NCBI GenBank assembly: GCA_038216025.1
Contig: JBBQQK010000003.1
Coordinates: 1-33,424, forward strand
Length of the DNA: 33,424 nucleotides
Direction of reading: 5' to 3'
From: JBBQQK01 sp038216025
GTDB taxonomy: Bacteria > Patescibacteriota > UBA1384 > XYA2-FULL-43-10 > 1-14-0-10-43-13
Positions 1-7,308 of this stretch are shown piece by piece; the first letter of the stretch is position 1, and each line of letters opens with the position of its first letter. The notes beneath the pieces are model-generated. The model was not told where the DNA came from. It ran no database searches and saw nothing but the letters and a program-made list of their open reading frames with translations. The position numbers were made by a program, and so were the translations under genes.

Positions 1-1
1 C

Positions 2-73
2 AACAACGAAAGACCACATTCTAGCTTAGATGATTTGACTCCAGTAGAAGTATACTTTAACAAAATTATTTAA
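2..73 (+). CDS. IS3/IS481-type transposase, C-terminal end (5' truncated by window edge)
   Basis: The last 23 codons of a DDE integrase-type transposase are visible, reading NNERPHSSLDDLTPVEVYF followed by NKII and TAA. The pattern N-x-x-R-P-H-S-S-L-x-x-L-T-P-x-E is the classic C-terminal signature of rve-domain transposases of the IS3 and IS481 families, lying just after the catalytic Glu. The catalytic residues are outside the window, so subfamily and activity cannot be judged. The gene runs toward a broken DedA gene, which suggests the element inserted there. Confidence 0.8.
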   Translation, partial: NNERPHSSLDDLTPVEVYFNKII

Positions 74-141
74 TTATTTAGTCCAAGACTTTACTATCTA
101 GAAACTTTCATGTAACTGTCTAGACAAGCGGTACCACCTTA
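74..141. mobile_element. Probable IS right end and junction with the dedA fragment
   Basis: Between the transposase stop and the first recognisable DedA codons lie 68 bases with no coding sense. The stretch starting GTCCAAGACTTTAC near 81 looks like an inner part of an IS3-type right terminal repeat. TCTAGA occurs twice (98-103 and 119-124). IS3 ends usually finish in CA; candidate ends are near 110 and near 126. The exact end and target duplication cannot be fixed without the left end. Confidence 0.35.
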
Positions 142-456
142 AAATACGGCCCAATGACAATTATTCTTGCGCGTTTTATACCAGTAGTGAGAACTTTTGC
201 TCCTATCGTCGCAGGTATTGGAAAAATGGATTACAAAGTATTTTTATCTTATAATATAATCGGTGGAATTCTCTGGACATTTACCCTCACCTTAGCCGGC
301 TTTATTCTTTCAAAAATCATACCTGACATAGAAAAACACCTTGAATTAGTCATCGTAATAATAATTATTATCTCTGTTATACCTCCGATACTTCATTTGA
401 TAAAAGAGAAGTTAATGAAAAAGAAAGAATTTTATGGATCACAAGAGTCTCTCTAA
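142..456 (+). pseudogene. DedA/VTT-family membrane protein, C-terminal fragment
   Basis: The fragment encodes the C-terminal half of a DedA (SNARE-associated/VTT) membrane protein. The hallmark ARFIPVVRTFAPIVAG followed by G-K-M is present, then two hydrophobic segments (about residues 27-50 and 63-81 of the 100-residue stretch from Met at 154) and a basic tail. DedA proteins are usually about 200 residues and are linked to lipid-carrier flipping and membrane homeostasis. The N-terminal half is absent. The frame is open upstream only to about 124, and KYGP just before the internal Met still matches the family, so the gene continued upstream before disruption. No ribosome binding site precedes the Met at 154. 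An IS transposase ends 70 bases upstream, so insertion is the likely cause. Confidence 0.7.
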
Positions 457-501
457 TTCTCTTGAGAAATATCCGACCTTCCAAATGGAATCGGCCAATG
501 G

Positions 502-529
502 TTGCAAAATCTTTCTCAACTGATAAAAT
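502..529 (+). promoter_or_regulatory. Predicted sigma-70 promoter for the micropeptide and P-type ATPase
   Basis: TTGCAA (502-507), a 16-base spacer, then TAAAAT (524-529). Transcription would start near 536, upstream of the small ORF at 554, placing the micropeptide and the ATPase on one message. Confidence 0.5.
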
Positions 530-553
530 AAGCTCTATTTACAGGATGACTAA

Positions 554-634
554 ATGAAAAATATTTACGCAACAATAATCGTCATTTTATTGCTGGTGCT
601 GTTTGTAGCTTCCAGCTTTGTTAGTTTTATCTAG
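554..634 (+). CDS. 26-residue single-span membrane micropeptide
   Basis: ATG at 554 opens a 26-codon frame ending TAG at 632-634. The peptide is MKNIYATIIVILLLVLFVAS followed by SFVSFI. After a short polar start it is a single hydrophobic helix, with no recognised family. An AGGA core lies 7 bases upstream of the ATG, and a plausible promoter lies 25 bases before it. Its stop codon is embedded in the CTAGGAGGACAA ribosome binding site of the following cation ATPase, so the two are probably translationally coupled. By analogy with KdpF or the SERCA-regulating micropeptides it could bind the pump, but that is inference from position and hydrophobicity only. A mere leader peptide is the alternative. 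Confidence 0.45.
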   Translation: MKNIYATIIVILLLVLFVASSFVSFI

Positions 635-642
635 GAGGACAA

Positions 643-3207
643 ATGGAAGGATTAACTTCCGCTGAAGCAAATATTAGACTCAAAGAGGTTGGTTTAAATA
701 AACTTGAAGACAAGTCGCCTGTTTCTCCTTGGAAAATTTTCTTTCGACAGATTAGAGGTAATTTTCTACTCTATGTGTTGGTGGCAGCGGCAATCATCTC
801 ACTGCTAGTCGATAAACATAGTACATCCTATACTATATTCGGCGTTATCGGGATAATTATTATAACCAGTTTTATCCAAGAGTTTAAAGCCGAAAAAGCC
901 ATCAAAGCGCTCGAAGGCATGATTTTGCCGACAACAAATGTGTTTCGAGACGGAAAGATCAAAGAAGCTCCATCTTCAGAAATTGTACCGGGAGATGCTT
1001 TGTCTTTGAAAACGGGAGAGAGGATTCCCGCCGATTGTATTGTTATGGAGGAAACTTGCTTAAGGGTAGATGAATCGGTTCTTACTGGTGAGTCAAAAGA
1101 GATTAAGAAATCTATCATTGTGGATAACGAAAACAATAGCAATAAATTATTCATGGGCACCTATATTACCGCCGGAAAATGCACTGCAAAGGTAATTGCA
1201 ACCGGCATGTCAACAGAGTTCGGCAAGATTGCTCAATTAATTTCGGCTACCGAAAAAGAAATGCCATTACAAAAGAAGGTTAATAAAATTGCAAAATACA
1301 TGGCAATTATCGCTTTTGTTGCCTCGGCATTTAATGGCACCGTTTTGCTCTTTGGTTATGAATCCGTAAATTCAACAGTTCTAATTGAAGTACTCATAGT
1401 AGTAATCGCTCTATCGGTATCGGCCATTCCAGAGGGATTACCTCTTGTACTGACCACCACCTTGGCGACTGGATCTTACAGGATGGCCAAAAAAAACGCG
1501 GTCGTAAATAGAATGTCAGTCATTGAAACCTTGGGTGAAACCACTGTTATTTGTTCGGATAAAACAGGGACGATCACCAAAGGAGAAATGAATGTTACTA
1601 AGGCATATTTTAATAATAAAACCTTTAATATCAATGAAAAATCTAATCATGAAATAATCCAGAAAGACTCAGAAGTTTTTTTCAAGACCGCAGTATTGTG
1701 TAATGATGCTATTCTGGAGCACGAAGACAAAGGCACCTATAAAATCTTCGGATCGCCGACAGAAAAAGCTTTAATATTAATGGGGATTCAATTCAACGCA
1801 AACAAAGATAATTATACCGGCAAAAAAACCGAAGAAATTCCATTTTCTTCCGAGAGAAAAAAGATGTCTATCTTGTATGAAGATAGAGGCAAGTCTTTTG
1901 TTTACGCAAAAGGAGCAGCAGAGATAATCCTAGACTGTTGCGATCGCATCCTCATAAATTCTAAAGAAAGTGAATTAGATAAATCGCAAAAAGAAAATAT
2001 TCATCAGAAAATTAAAGAGTTCAATGATGGCGGCCTCAGAACTATTGCCTTAGCATATAAAGAAACGAGCAACAACAATCCCGACACGATGGAAAAAGAA
2101 CTAATCTTCGTCGGTCTAGCAGGCATTGAAGATCCTCCTAGGGCAGAAGTGGCTGAGGCTATAAAAACATGTGAGAAGGCTGGCATAACAGTGAAGATTA
2201 TCACCGGTGACAATCTTCATACCGCCTTAGCTATTGCAAAACAGGTTGGTATTGAGGGCGAAGGCATTGAAGGTTCAGCTCTTGATGAGTTGGATGACAA
2301 AGAACTCCGATCCTTGGTCGCAAAAACCAATATTTTCGCCAGAGTAAAACCCGAGCAAAAACTCCGTATTATTAAAGCCCTGAAGAAAAACGGTGAAATA
2401 GTGACTATGACGGGCGACGGAGTAAATGACGCTCCTGCATTAAAAGAGTCGCATATAGGCGTTGCAATGGGCAAGAACGGAACCGATGTTACTAGAGGCG
2501 TAGCCGACATCACTTTGAAGGATGACAATTTCTCTACAATTGTTTTGGCAATAGCCGAGGGCAGGACGATATTTGGTAATATTAAGCGATTTGTAACTTA
2601 TCAGTTATCGATTAATTTTGCCCAACTCTCAATCATCACACTGGGCTCCATCTTCCATTTGCCCTTACCTCTACTTGCACTCCAAGTGTTATTTATAAAT
2701 TTGATTACCGACGTAATCCCGTCTATAAGCATCGGTTTAACGCCACCACATGCCAACGTAATGAATCAAAAGCCAAGATCTAATTCAGATCTCATTGATA
2801 AGCGCTCGGTTACAAGAATTCTGATATTAGGTAGCGTGATGGTTGCCGGAACATTAGGTGTGTACTATTACTTCTTGCGTAAGACAGGTTGGAATATTGA
2901 ACTTTCTAGAACAATAGCTTTATTAACGTTGATTTTTTTTGTCGTCGCCAACTCTTACAATTTCAGATCGCTTCACACGCTTGTATTAAAAACTTCATTG
3001 TTTAGCAATAAATTCCTCATATATTCATCAATCATAACTCTTTTGGGCGCATACATTATTACCCATGCACCGCTAAACAAGATATTTGAGACGACGCATC
3101 TAGACTCGATTTATTGGATAACAGCCGGATTGCTTTCTTTAAGTATTATTGTTGTTTCCGATTTCATAAAAATATTTTTCAATAGGTATGAAAAATTCAA
3201 AGAGTAA
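643..3207 (+). CDS. P-type cation-transporting ATPase, type II (Ca2+-type)
   Basis: This 854-residue ATP-driven cation pump has the full P-type layout: a cation_ATPase_N region, two N-terminal membrane helices, an actuator domain with T-G-E-S at 148-151, a helix 4 motif with PEGLP, phosphorylation Asp306 in SDKTGT, a nucleotide-binding domain, the hinge motif TGDGVNDAPALK, and six C-terminal helices. PEGLP with Glu and the helix 6 motif N-L-I-T-D match Ca2+/Mn2+ pumps of types IIA/IIB. Helix 5 (QLSINFAQLS) lacks the Glu of the SERCA site I, so a single transport site as in PMCA or PMR1 is likely. The start is well supported by GGAGG 4 bases upstream. It probably exports Ca2+ or Mn2+ from the cell; the ion is not provable here. 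Confidence 0.9.
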   Translation: MEGLTSAEANIRLKEVGLNKLEDKSPVSPWKIFFRQIRGNFLLYVLVAAAIISLLVDKHSTSYTIFGVIGIIIITSFIQEFKAEKAIKALEGMILPTTNVFRDGKIKEAPSSEIVPGDALSLKTGERIPADCIVMEETCLRVDESVLTGESKEIKKSIIVDNENNSNKLFMGTYITAGKCTAKVIATGMSTEFGKIAQLISATEKEMPLQKKVNKIAKYMAIIAFVASAFNGTVLLFGYESVNSTVLIEVLIVVIALSVSAIPEGLPLVLTTTLATGSYRMAKKNAVVNRMSVIETLGETTVICSDKTGTITKGEMNVTKAYFNNKTFNINEKSNHEIIQKDSEVFFKTAVLCNDAILEHEDKGTYKIFGSPTEKALILMGIQFNANKDNYTGKKTEEIPFSSERKKMSILYEDRGKSFVYAKGAAEIILDCCDRILINSKESELDKSQKENIHQKIKEFNDGGLRTIALAYKETSNNNPDTMEKELIFVGLAGIEDPPRAEVAEAIKTCEKAGITVKIITGDNLHTALAIAKQVGIEGEGIEGSALDELDDKELRSLVAKTNIFARVKPEQKLRIIKALKKNGEIVTMTGDGVNDAPALKESHIGVAMGKNGTDVTRGVADITLKDDNFSTIVLAIAEGRTIFGNIKRFVTYQLSINFAQLSIITLGSIFHLPLPLLALQVLFINLITDVIPSISIGLTPPHANVMNQKPRSNSDLIDKRSVTRILILGSVMVAGTLGVYYYFLRKTGWNIELSRTIALLTLIFFVVANSYNFRSLHTLVLKTSLFSNKFLIYSSIITLLGAYIITHAPLNKIFETTHLDSIYWITAGLLSLSIIVVSDFIKIFFNRYEKFKE

Positions 3208-3348
3208 TAGCTTTTCAATTGGCAGAGCTTATTAGTTAGTTTAATTCTCAAAAGCTCAACAATTATTTAGTGTTTTAGGGTTATAAAAAAATTCGATAGT
3301 AAATTAGGGTCAAAGTGGCAAACCACCAAAACAAGCACCTTTGGCAAC

Positions 3349-3385
3349 AAAAAAGACCCTAAACAACTATTATGGTCTTTTTTTT
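3349..3385. terminator. Bidirectional intrinsic terminator
   Basis: AAAAAAGACC (3349-3358) pairs with GGTCTTTTTT (from 3374) around a 15-base loop and is flanked by a T tract on either strand. It can end the ATPase transcript (+) and the tRNA-Ser transcript (-). Confidence 0.65.
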
Positions 3386-3431
3386 GTATATAAACTGGTT
3401 TCAAAGCTTACAATTAGTTTCAGAATATTTA

Positions 3432-3480
3432 TGGCGGAGAGCCTGCCTGCCGGTAGGCAGGGGCGGGATTCGACCACCCG
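3432..3480 (-). pseudogene. Broken copy of a tRNA-Ser 3' end, interrupted by a palindrome
   Basis: TGGCGGAGAG (3432-3441) and GGCGGGATTCGA (3462-3473) are identical to consecutive bases of the 3' end of the intact tRNA-Ser downstream (CCA, discriminator, acceptor strand, T-arm). Exactly 20 bases of palindrome separate the two pieces. Beyond them the T-loop complement is altered (CGACCACCCG instead of CGAACCCGC) and no anticodon arm matching a tRNA follows. It looks like a duplicated tRNA end that decayed or served as an insertion target. Confidence 0.6.
3442..3461. repeat. Short palindromic repeat unit CCTGCCTGCCGGTAGGCAGG
   Basis: A 20-base GC-rich near-perfect inverted repeat, sharply different in composition from the AT-rich surroundings, sits precisely inside the copied tRNA end. 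Units of this type are typically dispersed many times in a genome; only one copy is in this window. Confidence 0.55.
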
Positions 3481-3606
3481 TCAAATTCTGCTGAATTTGC
3501 GGTCGGCCCCGGCTCCCCCGACGTATCGGGGTCCGCCTTTCTCATCCCTTTTACTGTCAGCCTTTACCAAACCTACTGGCCTGACGGCCGTAGCTTTAGC
3601 AAGGGC
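3481..3606. other. GC-rich repeat-like patch with further palindromes; no gene
   Basis: There are two more hairpins: CAAATTC/GAATTTG around TGCT (3482-3499), and CCCCGA/TCGGGG around CGTA (3516-3531). The patch then runs to the tRNA without coding signals. The open frames here on both strands cross the tRNA and the repeats and show no protein-like composition. Confidence 0.5.
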
Positions 3607-3695
3607 TGGCGGAGAGGGCGGGATTCGAACCCGCGATACCTTGCGGTATACACGCTTTCCAAGCGTGCGCACTAGGCCAACTATGCGACCTCTCC
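3607..3695 (-). tRNA. tRNA-Ser (anticodon GGA)
   Basis: On the minus strand an acceptor GGAGAGG pairs with CCTCTCC, followed by discriminator G and an encoded CCA. The anticodon stem CACGC/GCGTG holds loop TTGGAAA, giving anticodon GGA (reads UCC/UCU). A long variable arm ATACC-GCAA-GGTAT marks it as a class II serine tRNA. The T-arm is GCGGG-TTCGAAT-CCCGC. The length is 89 bases including CCA. Confidence 0.95.
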
Positions 3696-3839
3696 GTGTT
3701 TATAGGCTGATGTTTGAATTTTAGCACTTTCCTCTGTATTATTCAATTGAGGCTATAGAACGATTGTATTCCTTATTGTGCGATTATTTGCCAAAAATAA
3801 AAGTTAAGGTAAAAATTGTTGCAAAAAGGGATAGATCGT

Positions 3840-3893
3840 AAAGTGTGAAAAAGTATGAATATCGGACAATCGGCCGTTATGATAAAGTATGAA
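3840..3893 (+). repeat. Three direct repeats AAAGTRTGAA upstream of dnaG
   Basis: AAAGTGTGAA (3840-3849), AAAGTATGAA (3850-3859) and AAAGTATGAA (3884-3893), all in the same orientation, lie 37-90 bases upstream of the dnaG start. The first two are directly adjacent, a 10-base period. They could be operator sites; no regulator can be named. A possible -10 hexamer TATGAT (3878-3883) lies among them. Confidence 0.35.
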
Positions 3894-3929
3894 CAAATTA
3901 CAAATCTCTAATCTAGAAGCTTGTTAAAA

Positions 3930-5648
3930 ATGGACGAAGTACAAGAAATAAAAGAAAAAATCGATATTGTCGAAGTCATTTCGAGCTATTTGACGTTGAA
4001 AAAAGCAGGTGTTAACTGGAAAGCGAAGTGTCCTTTTCATAACGAAAAATCCCCATCCATGATGATCTCTGCCGAGCGGCAAAGTTTCAAGTGTTTCGGA
4101 TGCGGCGAAGGGGGAGATGTCTTTACTTTTATCGAAAAAATAGAGGGAATAGATTTTTATAATACTTTAAAACTTTTGTCAGAGCGGGCCGGCGTACAAT
4201 TGAAAACAAAGCAGATTAGTTATGCTGGAAGAGAGCATACTTCTGATAACAAGACTAGATCTTTTGAAATGAATGAATGGGCTAAAAAGTTGTACCATAA
4301 GGTTTTGATTGATCATCCAAAAGCAGAAAAATCCAGAGAGTACTTATCTAATCGCGGTCTTAGTTTGGATACTATTAAATCATTTGAGCTTGGATATGCT
4401 CCAAAATCATGGGATTTTCTCATAAAGTTCTTGAAGAGCAAAGGTTATCAGGAAAAAGAGATGTCCTCCGCAGGTTTGGTTATCCAGAACGAAAAAGGAA
4501 GTCACTACGATCGTTTTAGGGGCCGTATTATGTTTCCGATAAATAACATAATGGGCAATACGATAGCGTTTACTTCCAGAATTTTAGAAGATGAAGGAGA
4601 ACAGGCCAAATACATCAATTCGTCAGAATCACCGATCTATGTAAAAGGCAAAACGATCTATGGTCTGGACAAGGCTAAAATGGCGATCAAAGAAAAAGAT
4701 CTGGCGATTTTTGTTGAGGGGAATATGGATGTGATCGCTTGTCATCAATCGGGGTTTAAAAATGTAGTTGCGACGTCAGGAACCGCTTTGACAGCAGATC
4801 AATTAAAAATATTAACCAGGTATGCATCAACGATAGCTTTTTCATTCGATTCTGATAATGCAGGGCAAATAGCTTTCAAAAAGGCTGTCGAGCTATCGAT
4901 AAAAAATGATATTAGCAGCAAGATTATTTCTATTCCTTTTCCCTATAAAGATCCCGATGAGGTTATCAAAAAAAATCCGGAACTTTGGCAAAAAGCCGTT
5001 GATGAAGCTAAGCCAGCCGTCGAATATTGGATTGACTGCCTTGTAAAGAAAACCCCCGACCTGAATACAATTGATAAGAAAAAGATTGCAAAGGAAATAC
5101 TGCCAGTCATTAAGCTTGTTTATTCTGATATTGAAAAAGAATGTGATTTAAAATATCTTTCAAAAAGACTTATGGTCTCTGAAAAATCTTTATTAGCAGC
5201 TTTAGAAAAAACAGTAGACCAGGGGAAAGAGACTGTAAAAGAGACTCTGGATAAGCCAAAGCTCAACTTTGAGCAGAAAATTATGGGCATTTTGTGGCTT
5301 ACTCCGCAGCTCATTGAAAAGATAGACCCTAGCTTAATAGAGTTTATTGCTGATGAAAATAATAAAAGCTCGTTGGAAAAATTATTGAAAGGTTCCAACA
5401 AAGAGTCGTTTGCTCCGGGCATAGCATGTGAATACGACCAATACGCGCTGATGACTTTTGAGGAGTACAATACTCAGGATCCAGAGTTATTGTTTAGTGA
5501 GCTTCAATTCTTGTTGGGTCGCTTGAAGTCAGACAAAAGGGAAGAATTGAGAGAAGAATTCGCAAAAAAGATTAGAGAAGCAGAGATGATGAACGATAAG
5601 AATAGGCTCAAAGAGTTGCTTGTAGAGTTCTCTACCTTGATAAAATGA
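3930..5648 (+). CDS. dnaG: DNA primase DnaG
   Basis: This primase makes RNA primers for replication. It is 572 residues from ATG 3930. The N-terminal CHC2 zinc finger is intact (Cys34, His37, Cys55, Cys58, within KCPFHNEKSPS and FKCFGCGEGGD). The RNA-polymerase core and TOPRIM domain follow, with Glu263 in FVEGNMD and the acidic pair in FDSDNAG. The C-terminal DnaB-interaction region (about 430-572) is divergent, as is common. A TTG at 3921 is in frame, but AGAAG at 3915-3919 suits ATG 3930 (10-base spacing) and not the TTG. rpoD follows 88 bases downstream, the conserved macromolecular-synthesis pairing; rpsU is not adjacent. Confidence 0.95.
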   Translation: MDEVQEIKEKIDIVEVISSYLTLKKAGVNWKAKCPFHNEKSPSMMISAERQSFKCFGCGEGGDVFTFIEKIEGIDFYNTLKLLSERAGVQLKTKQISYAGREHTSDNKTRSFEMNEWAKKLYHKVLIDHPKAEKSREYLSNRGLSLDTIKSFELGYAPKSWDFLIKFLKSKGYQEKEMSSAGLVIQNEKGSHYDRFRGRIMFPINNIMGNTIAFTSRILEDEGEQAKYINSSESPIYVKGKTIYGLDKAKMAIKEKDLAIFVEGNMDVIACHQSGFKNVVATSGTALTADQLKILTRYASTIAFSFDSDNAGQIAFKKAVELSIKNDISSKIISIPFPYKDPDEVIKKNPELWQKAVDEAKPAVEYWIDCLVKKTPDLNTIDKKKIAKEILPVIKLVYSDIEKECDLKYLSKRLMVSEKSLLAALEKTVDQGKETVKETLDKPKLNFEQKIMGILWLTPQLIEKIDPSLIEFIADENNKSSLEKLLKGSNKESFAPGIACEYDQYALMTFEEYNTQDPELLFSELQFLLGRLKSDKREELREEFAKKIREAEMMNDKNRLKELLVEFSTLIK

Positions 5649-5665
5649 CGAACTTTTGATATAAT
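5637..5665 (+). promoter_or_regulatory. rpoD promoter overlapping the dnaG 3' end
   Basis: TTGATA (5637-5642), a 17-base spacer, then TATAAT (5660-5665). This near-consensus housekeeping promoter starts inside the last codons of dnaG, so rpoD can be transcribed separately. The inverted repeat AATTCCAATTTTGGAATT lies in the leader. Confidence 0.7.
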
Positions 5666-5736
5666 TATAATTAAAGAATTCCAATTTTGGAATTTGTTTA
5701 GATTTATGGGCTCTAATATTTATCTAGGGAAAAAAT

Positions 5737-6855
5737 ATGGCAAAAAAAGTTTTTGTTCCAAAAAAGGAAGAACCATTAGAGTTTTCGTCTGCGGTTAATA
5801 CTTTGTTGCTTAAGGGGCGGGCGCACGGTTACATTTCTATGCAAGAACTCGTTCAAGCATTTCCTTCACCAGAGGAAAACGTTTCTGAACTGGACGAAAT
5901 TTTTGATTACATATACAGGAACGGTATCGACTTCATGGAAGAAGTTGAAAAGCCAAAAGGTGTCCTTGAAAAAATTCTCAAAGAAGGCAAGAAAAAGGAT
6001 GATTCTCCGGAAATAAGCTTAGAAGATATTGCCGATGACTCAGTCAGAATGTATCTGCGTGAAATTGGAAAAATTTCTTTGCTTATAACAGAGGAAGAAA
6101 TACGGTTGGCAAAAAGAATTGAAAAGGGTGATATTCTGGCTAAAAAGAAACTTGCTGAAGCAAATTTGCGTTTGGTTGTGTCAATCACCAAAAAGTATAT
6201 TGGTAGAGGATTGTCTCTGCTTGATCTAATACAAGAAGGCAATACCGGATTGATGAGGGCTGTTGAAAAATTTGATTACCGTAAAGGTTTTAAATTTTCA
6301 ACTTATGCTACTTGGTGGATCAGACAAGCGATCACAAGAGCTATAGCTGATCAAGCGAGGACAATTCGTATTCCGGTTCACATGATTGAAACAATCAATA
6401 AACTGATACGAGTTGAGAGACAGCTTGTTCAAGAGCTCGGACGCGAACCAACCCCGGAAGAAATTGCTCAAGAATTGGGCTTGGATGTCGAGAAAGTCGA
6501 ACATATTATCAAGATATCTCAAGAAACAGTATCACTTGAAGCACCTGTCGGCGAGGAAGAGGATTCTAAATTGGGCGATTTTATTGAAGATGATAAAAAT
6601 ATCTCTCCAGAAGAGTCTACTTCACAACAACTGCTCAAAGACAAAATAAAAGAGTTTCTCAATGAACTCTCACCAAGAGAACAAAAAATATTGAAGATGA
6701 GATTTGGCTTAGAAGATGGAAGAACTCATACTCTCGAAGAAGTAGGTCAAGAATTCGGCGTGACCAGAGAGCGAATTCGTCAAATTGAAGCGAAGGCATT
6801 AGCTAAGCTTAAAAAAGGCGAAAAAGCAAAAGACTTAGAAGAATATTTAGGATAA
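5737..6855 (+). CDS. rpoD: RNA polymerase primary sigma factor (sigma-70/SigA)
   Basis: This 372-residue housekeeping sigma factor has a short region 1.1-like N-terminus (about 15-75), region 1.2 (DSVRMYLREIG), and a very conserved region 2 (LLDLIQEGNTGLMRAVEKFD, then FSTYATWWIRQAITRAI). Regions 3.0/3.1 follow, then region 4 with an intact helix-turn-helix (LEEVGQEFGVTRERIRQIEA). Short primary sigmas without the long non-conserved region are usual outside Proteobacteria. AGGGA 6 bases upstream of ATG 5737 supports the start. It recognises the TTGACA/TATAAT-type promoters found elsewhere in the window. A strong terminator follows directly. Confidence 0.97.
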   Translation: MAKKVFVPKKEEPLEFSSAVNTLLLKGRAHGYISMQELVQAFPSPEENVSELDEIFDYIYRNGIDFMEEVEKPKGVLEKILKEGKKKDDSPEISLEDIADDSVRMYLREIGKISLLITEEEIRLAKRIEKGDILAKKKLAEANLRLVVSITKKYIGRGLSLLDLIQEGNTGLMRAVEKFDYRKGFKFSTYATWWIRQAITRAIADQARTIRIPVHMIETINKLIRVERQLVQELGREPTPEEIAQELGLDVEKVEHIIKISQETVSLEAPVGEEEDSKLGDFIEDDKNISPEESTSQQLLKDKIKEFLNELSPREQKILKMRFGLEDGRTHTLEEVGQEFGVTRERIRQIEAKALAKLKKGEKAKDLEEYLG

Positions 6856-6862
6856 ATTGATT

Positions 6863-6895
6863 AAAAAAATAGAGCCCAATGGGCTCTATTTTTTT
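6863..6895 (+). terminator. Intrinsic terminator after rpoD
   Basis: AAAAAAATAGAGCCC pairs with GGGCTCTATTTTTTT around the loop AAT; the symmetrical A/T tracts allow function in both directions. Confidence 0.9.
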
Positions 6896-7204
6896 AATAT
6901 CTCGAATTCCGGTTTTTCTAGACAAATCCTGACAGGTAGCACTTGCTTTCCATACTACCTCCTTTCGTGGACTAATTAATGTCCTGGTGGATCATATGGC
7001 GAAGGGTTAATAATTTTGACCCTAGGGTCAGACCAGTTTGCCGGTCGATGCATTTAACCCTTTGCAATTACTTCAATATTAGATTAGTCCTATCGCAATC
7101 AACGCGCAATATATTGAAGGGGAATGTATGGGATCATCAGTTTTGTACTACACAATTTCATACATATTTTCAAGACTTATTTCGTTGTTGTGCTTTGTGT
7201 GCGA
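6896..7204. other. Gene-free region between rpoD and the envelope/ATPase cluster
   Basis: No convincing coding sequence exists in these 309 bases; a frame from 6979 to 7233 lacks a ribosome binding site, runs through inverted repeats and has no protein-like features. A hairpin (AGGTAG 6934-6939 with CTACCT 6955-6960) and the three-way-junction element described separately are present. Confidence 0.5.
7002..7062. other. Possible three-way-junction structured element
   Basis: The outer stem AAGGGTTAA (7002-7010) pairs with TTAACCCTT (7054-7062). Inside lie TGACC-CTAG-GGTCA (7017-7030) and immediately GACC-8 nt-GGTC (7031-7046). Together they fold as a compact 61-base cloverleaf-like shape. It is about 140 bases upstream of the cluster promoter and not followed by a T tract. 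It may be a small RNA, an operator array or a relic of a mobile-element end. Confidence 0.35.
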
Positions 7205-7234
7205 TTGGACGTTTTTTTATCGATAAAGTATAAT
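7205..7234 (+). promoter_or_regulatory. Promoter of the envelope/ATPase cluster
   Basis: TTGGAC (7205-7210), an 18-base spacer, then a perfect TATAAT (7229-7234). It gives a leader of about 70 bases before the first cohesin-like gene, whose AAGGAGAT ribosome binding site is strong. Confidence 0.7.
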
Positions 7235-7308
7235 ATATGGGTAGGAAACTTGAATGCTCTAAAGTAGCGGTATTGTTTTCTTTATTTAAAATGATGATAA
7301 GGAGATAA

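Noticed and set aside
3481..3672. 63-residue minus-strand frame
   Set aside because: It overlaps the tRNA and the repeat patch, so it is an artefact of GC-rich repeats.
3341..3724. 127-residue open frame on the plus strand
   Set aside because: It runs through the terminator, the palindromic repeats and the antisense of tRNA-Ser. Its composition is repeat-driven and it has no ribosome binding site.
5646..5648. UGA recoded as glycine, as in Gracilibacteria/SR1
   Set aside because: TGA ends dnaG, atpF and other genes at the expected family length, and no conserved glycine is encoded by TGA in the genes read.
6955..6966. ACCTCCTTTC, identical to part of the 16S rRNA 3' end (anti-Shine-Dalgarno region)
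   Set aside because: A ten-base match with no surrounding rRNA similarity; most likely chance or part of the nearby hairpin.
6979..7233. 84-residue frame upstream of the cohesin-like genes
   Set aside because: It spans the inverted repeats and ends inside the promoter -10 box. No ribosome binding site and no protein features.
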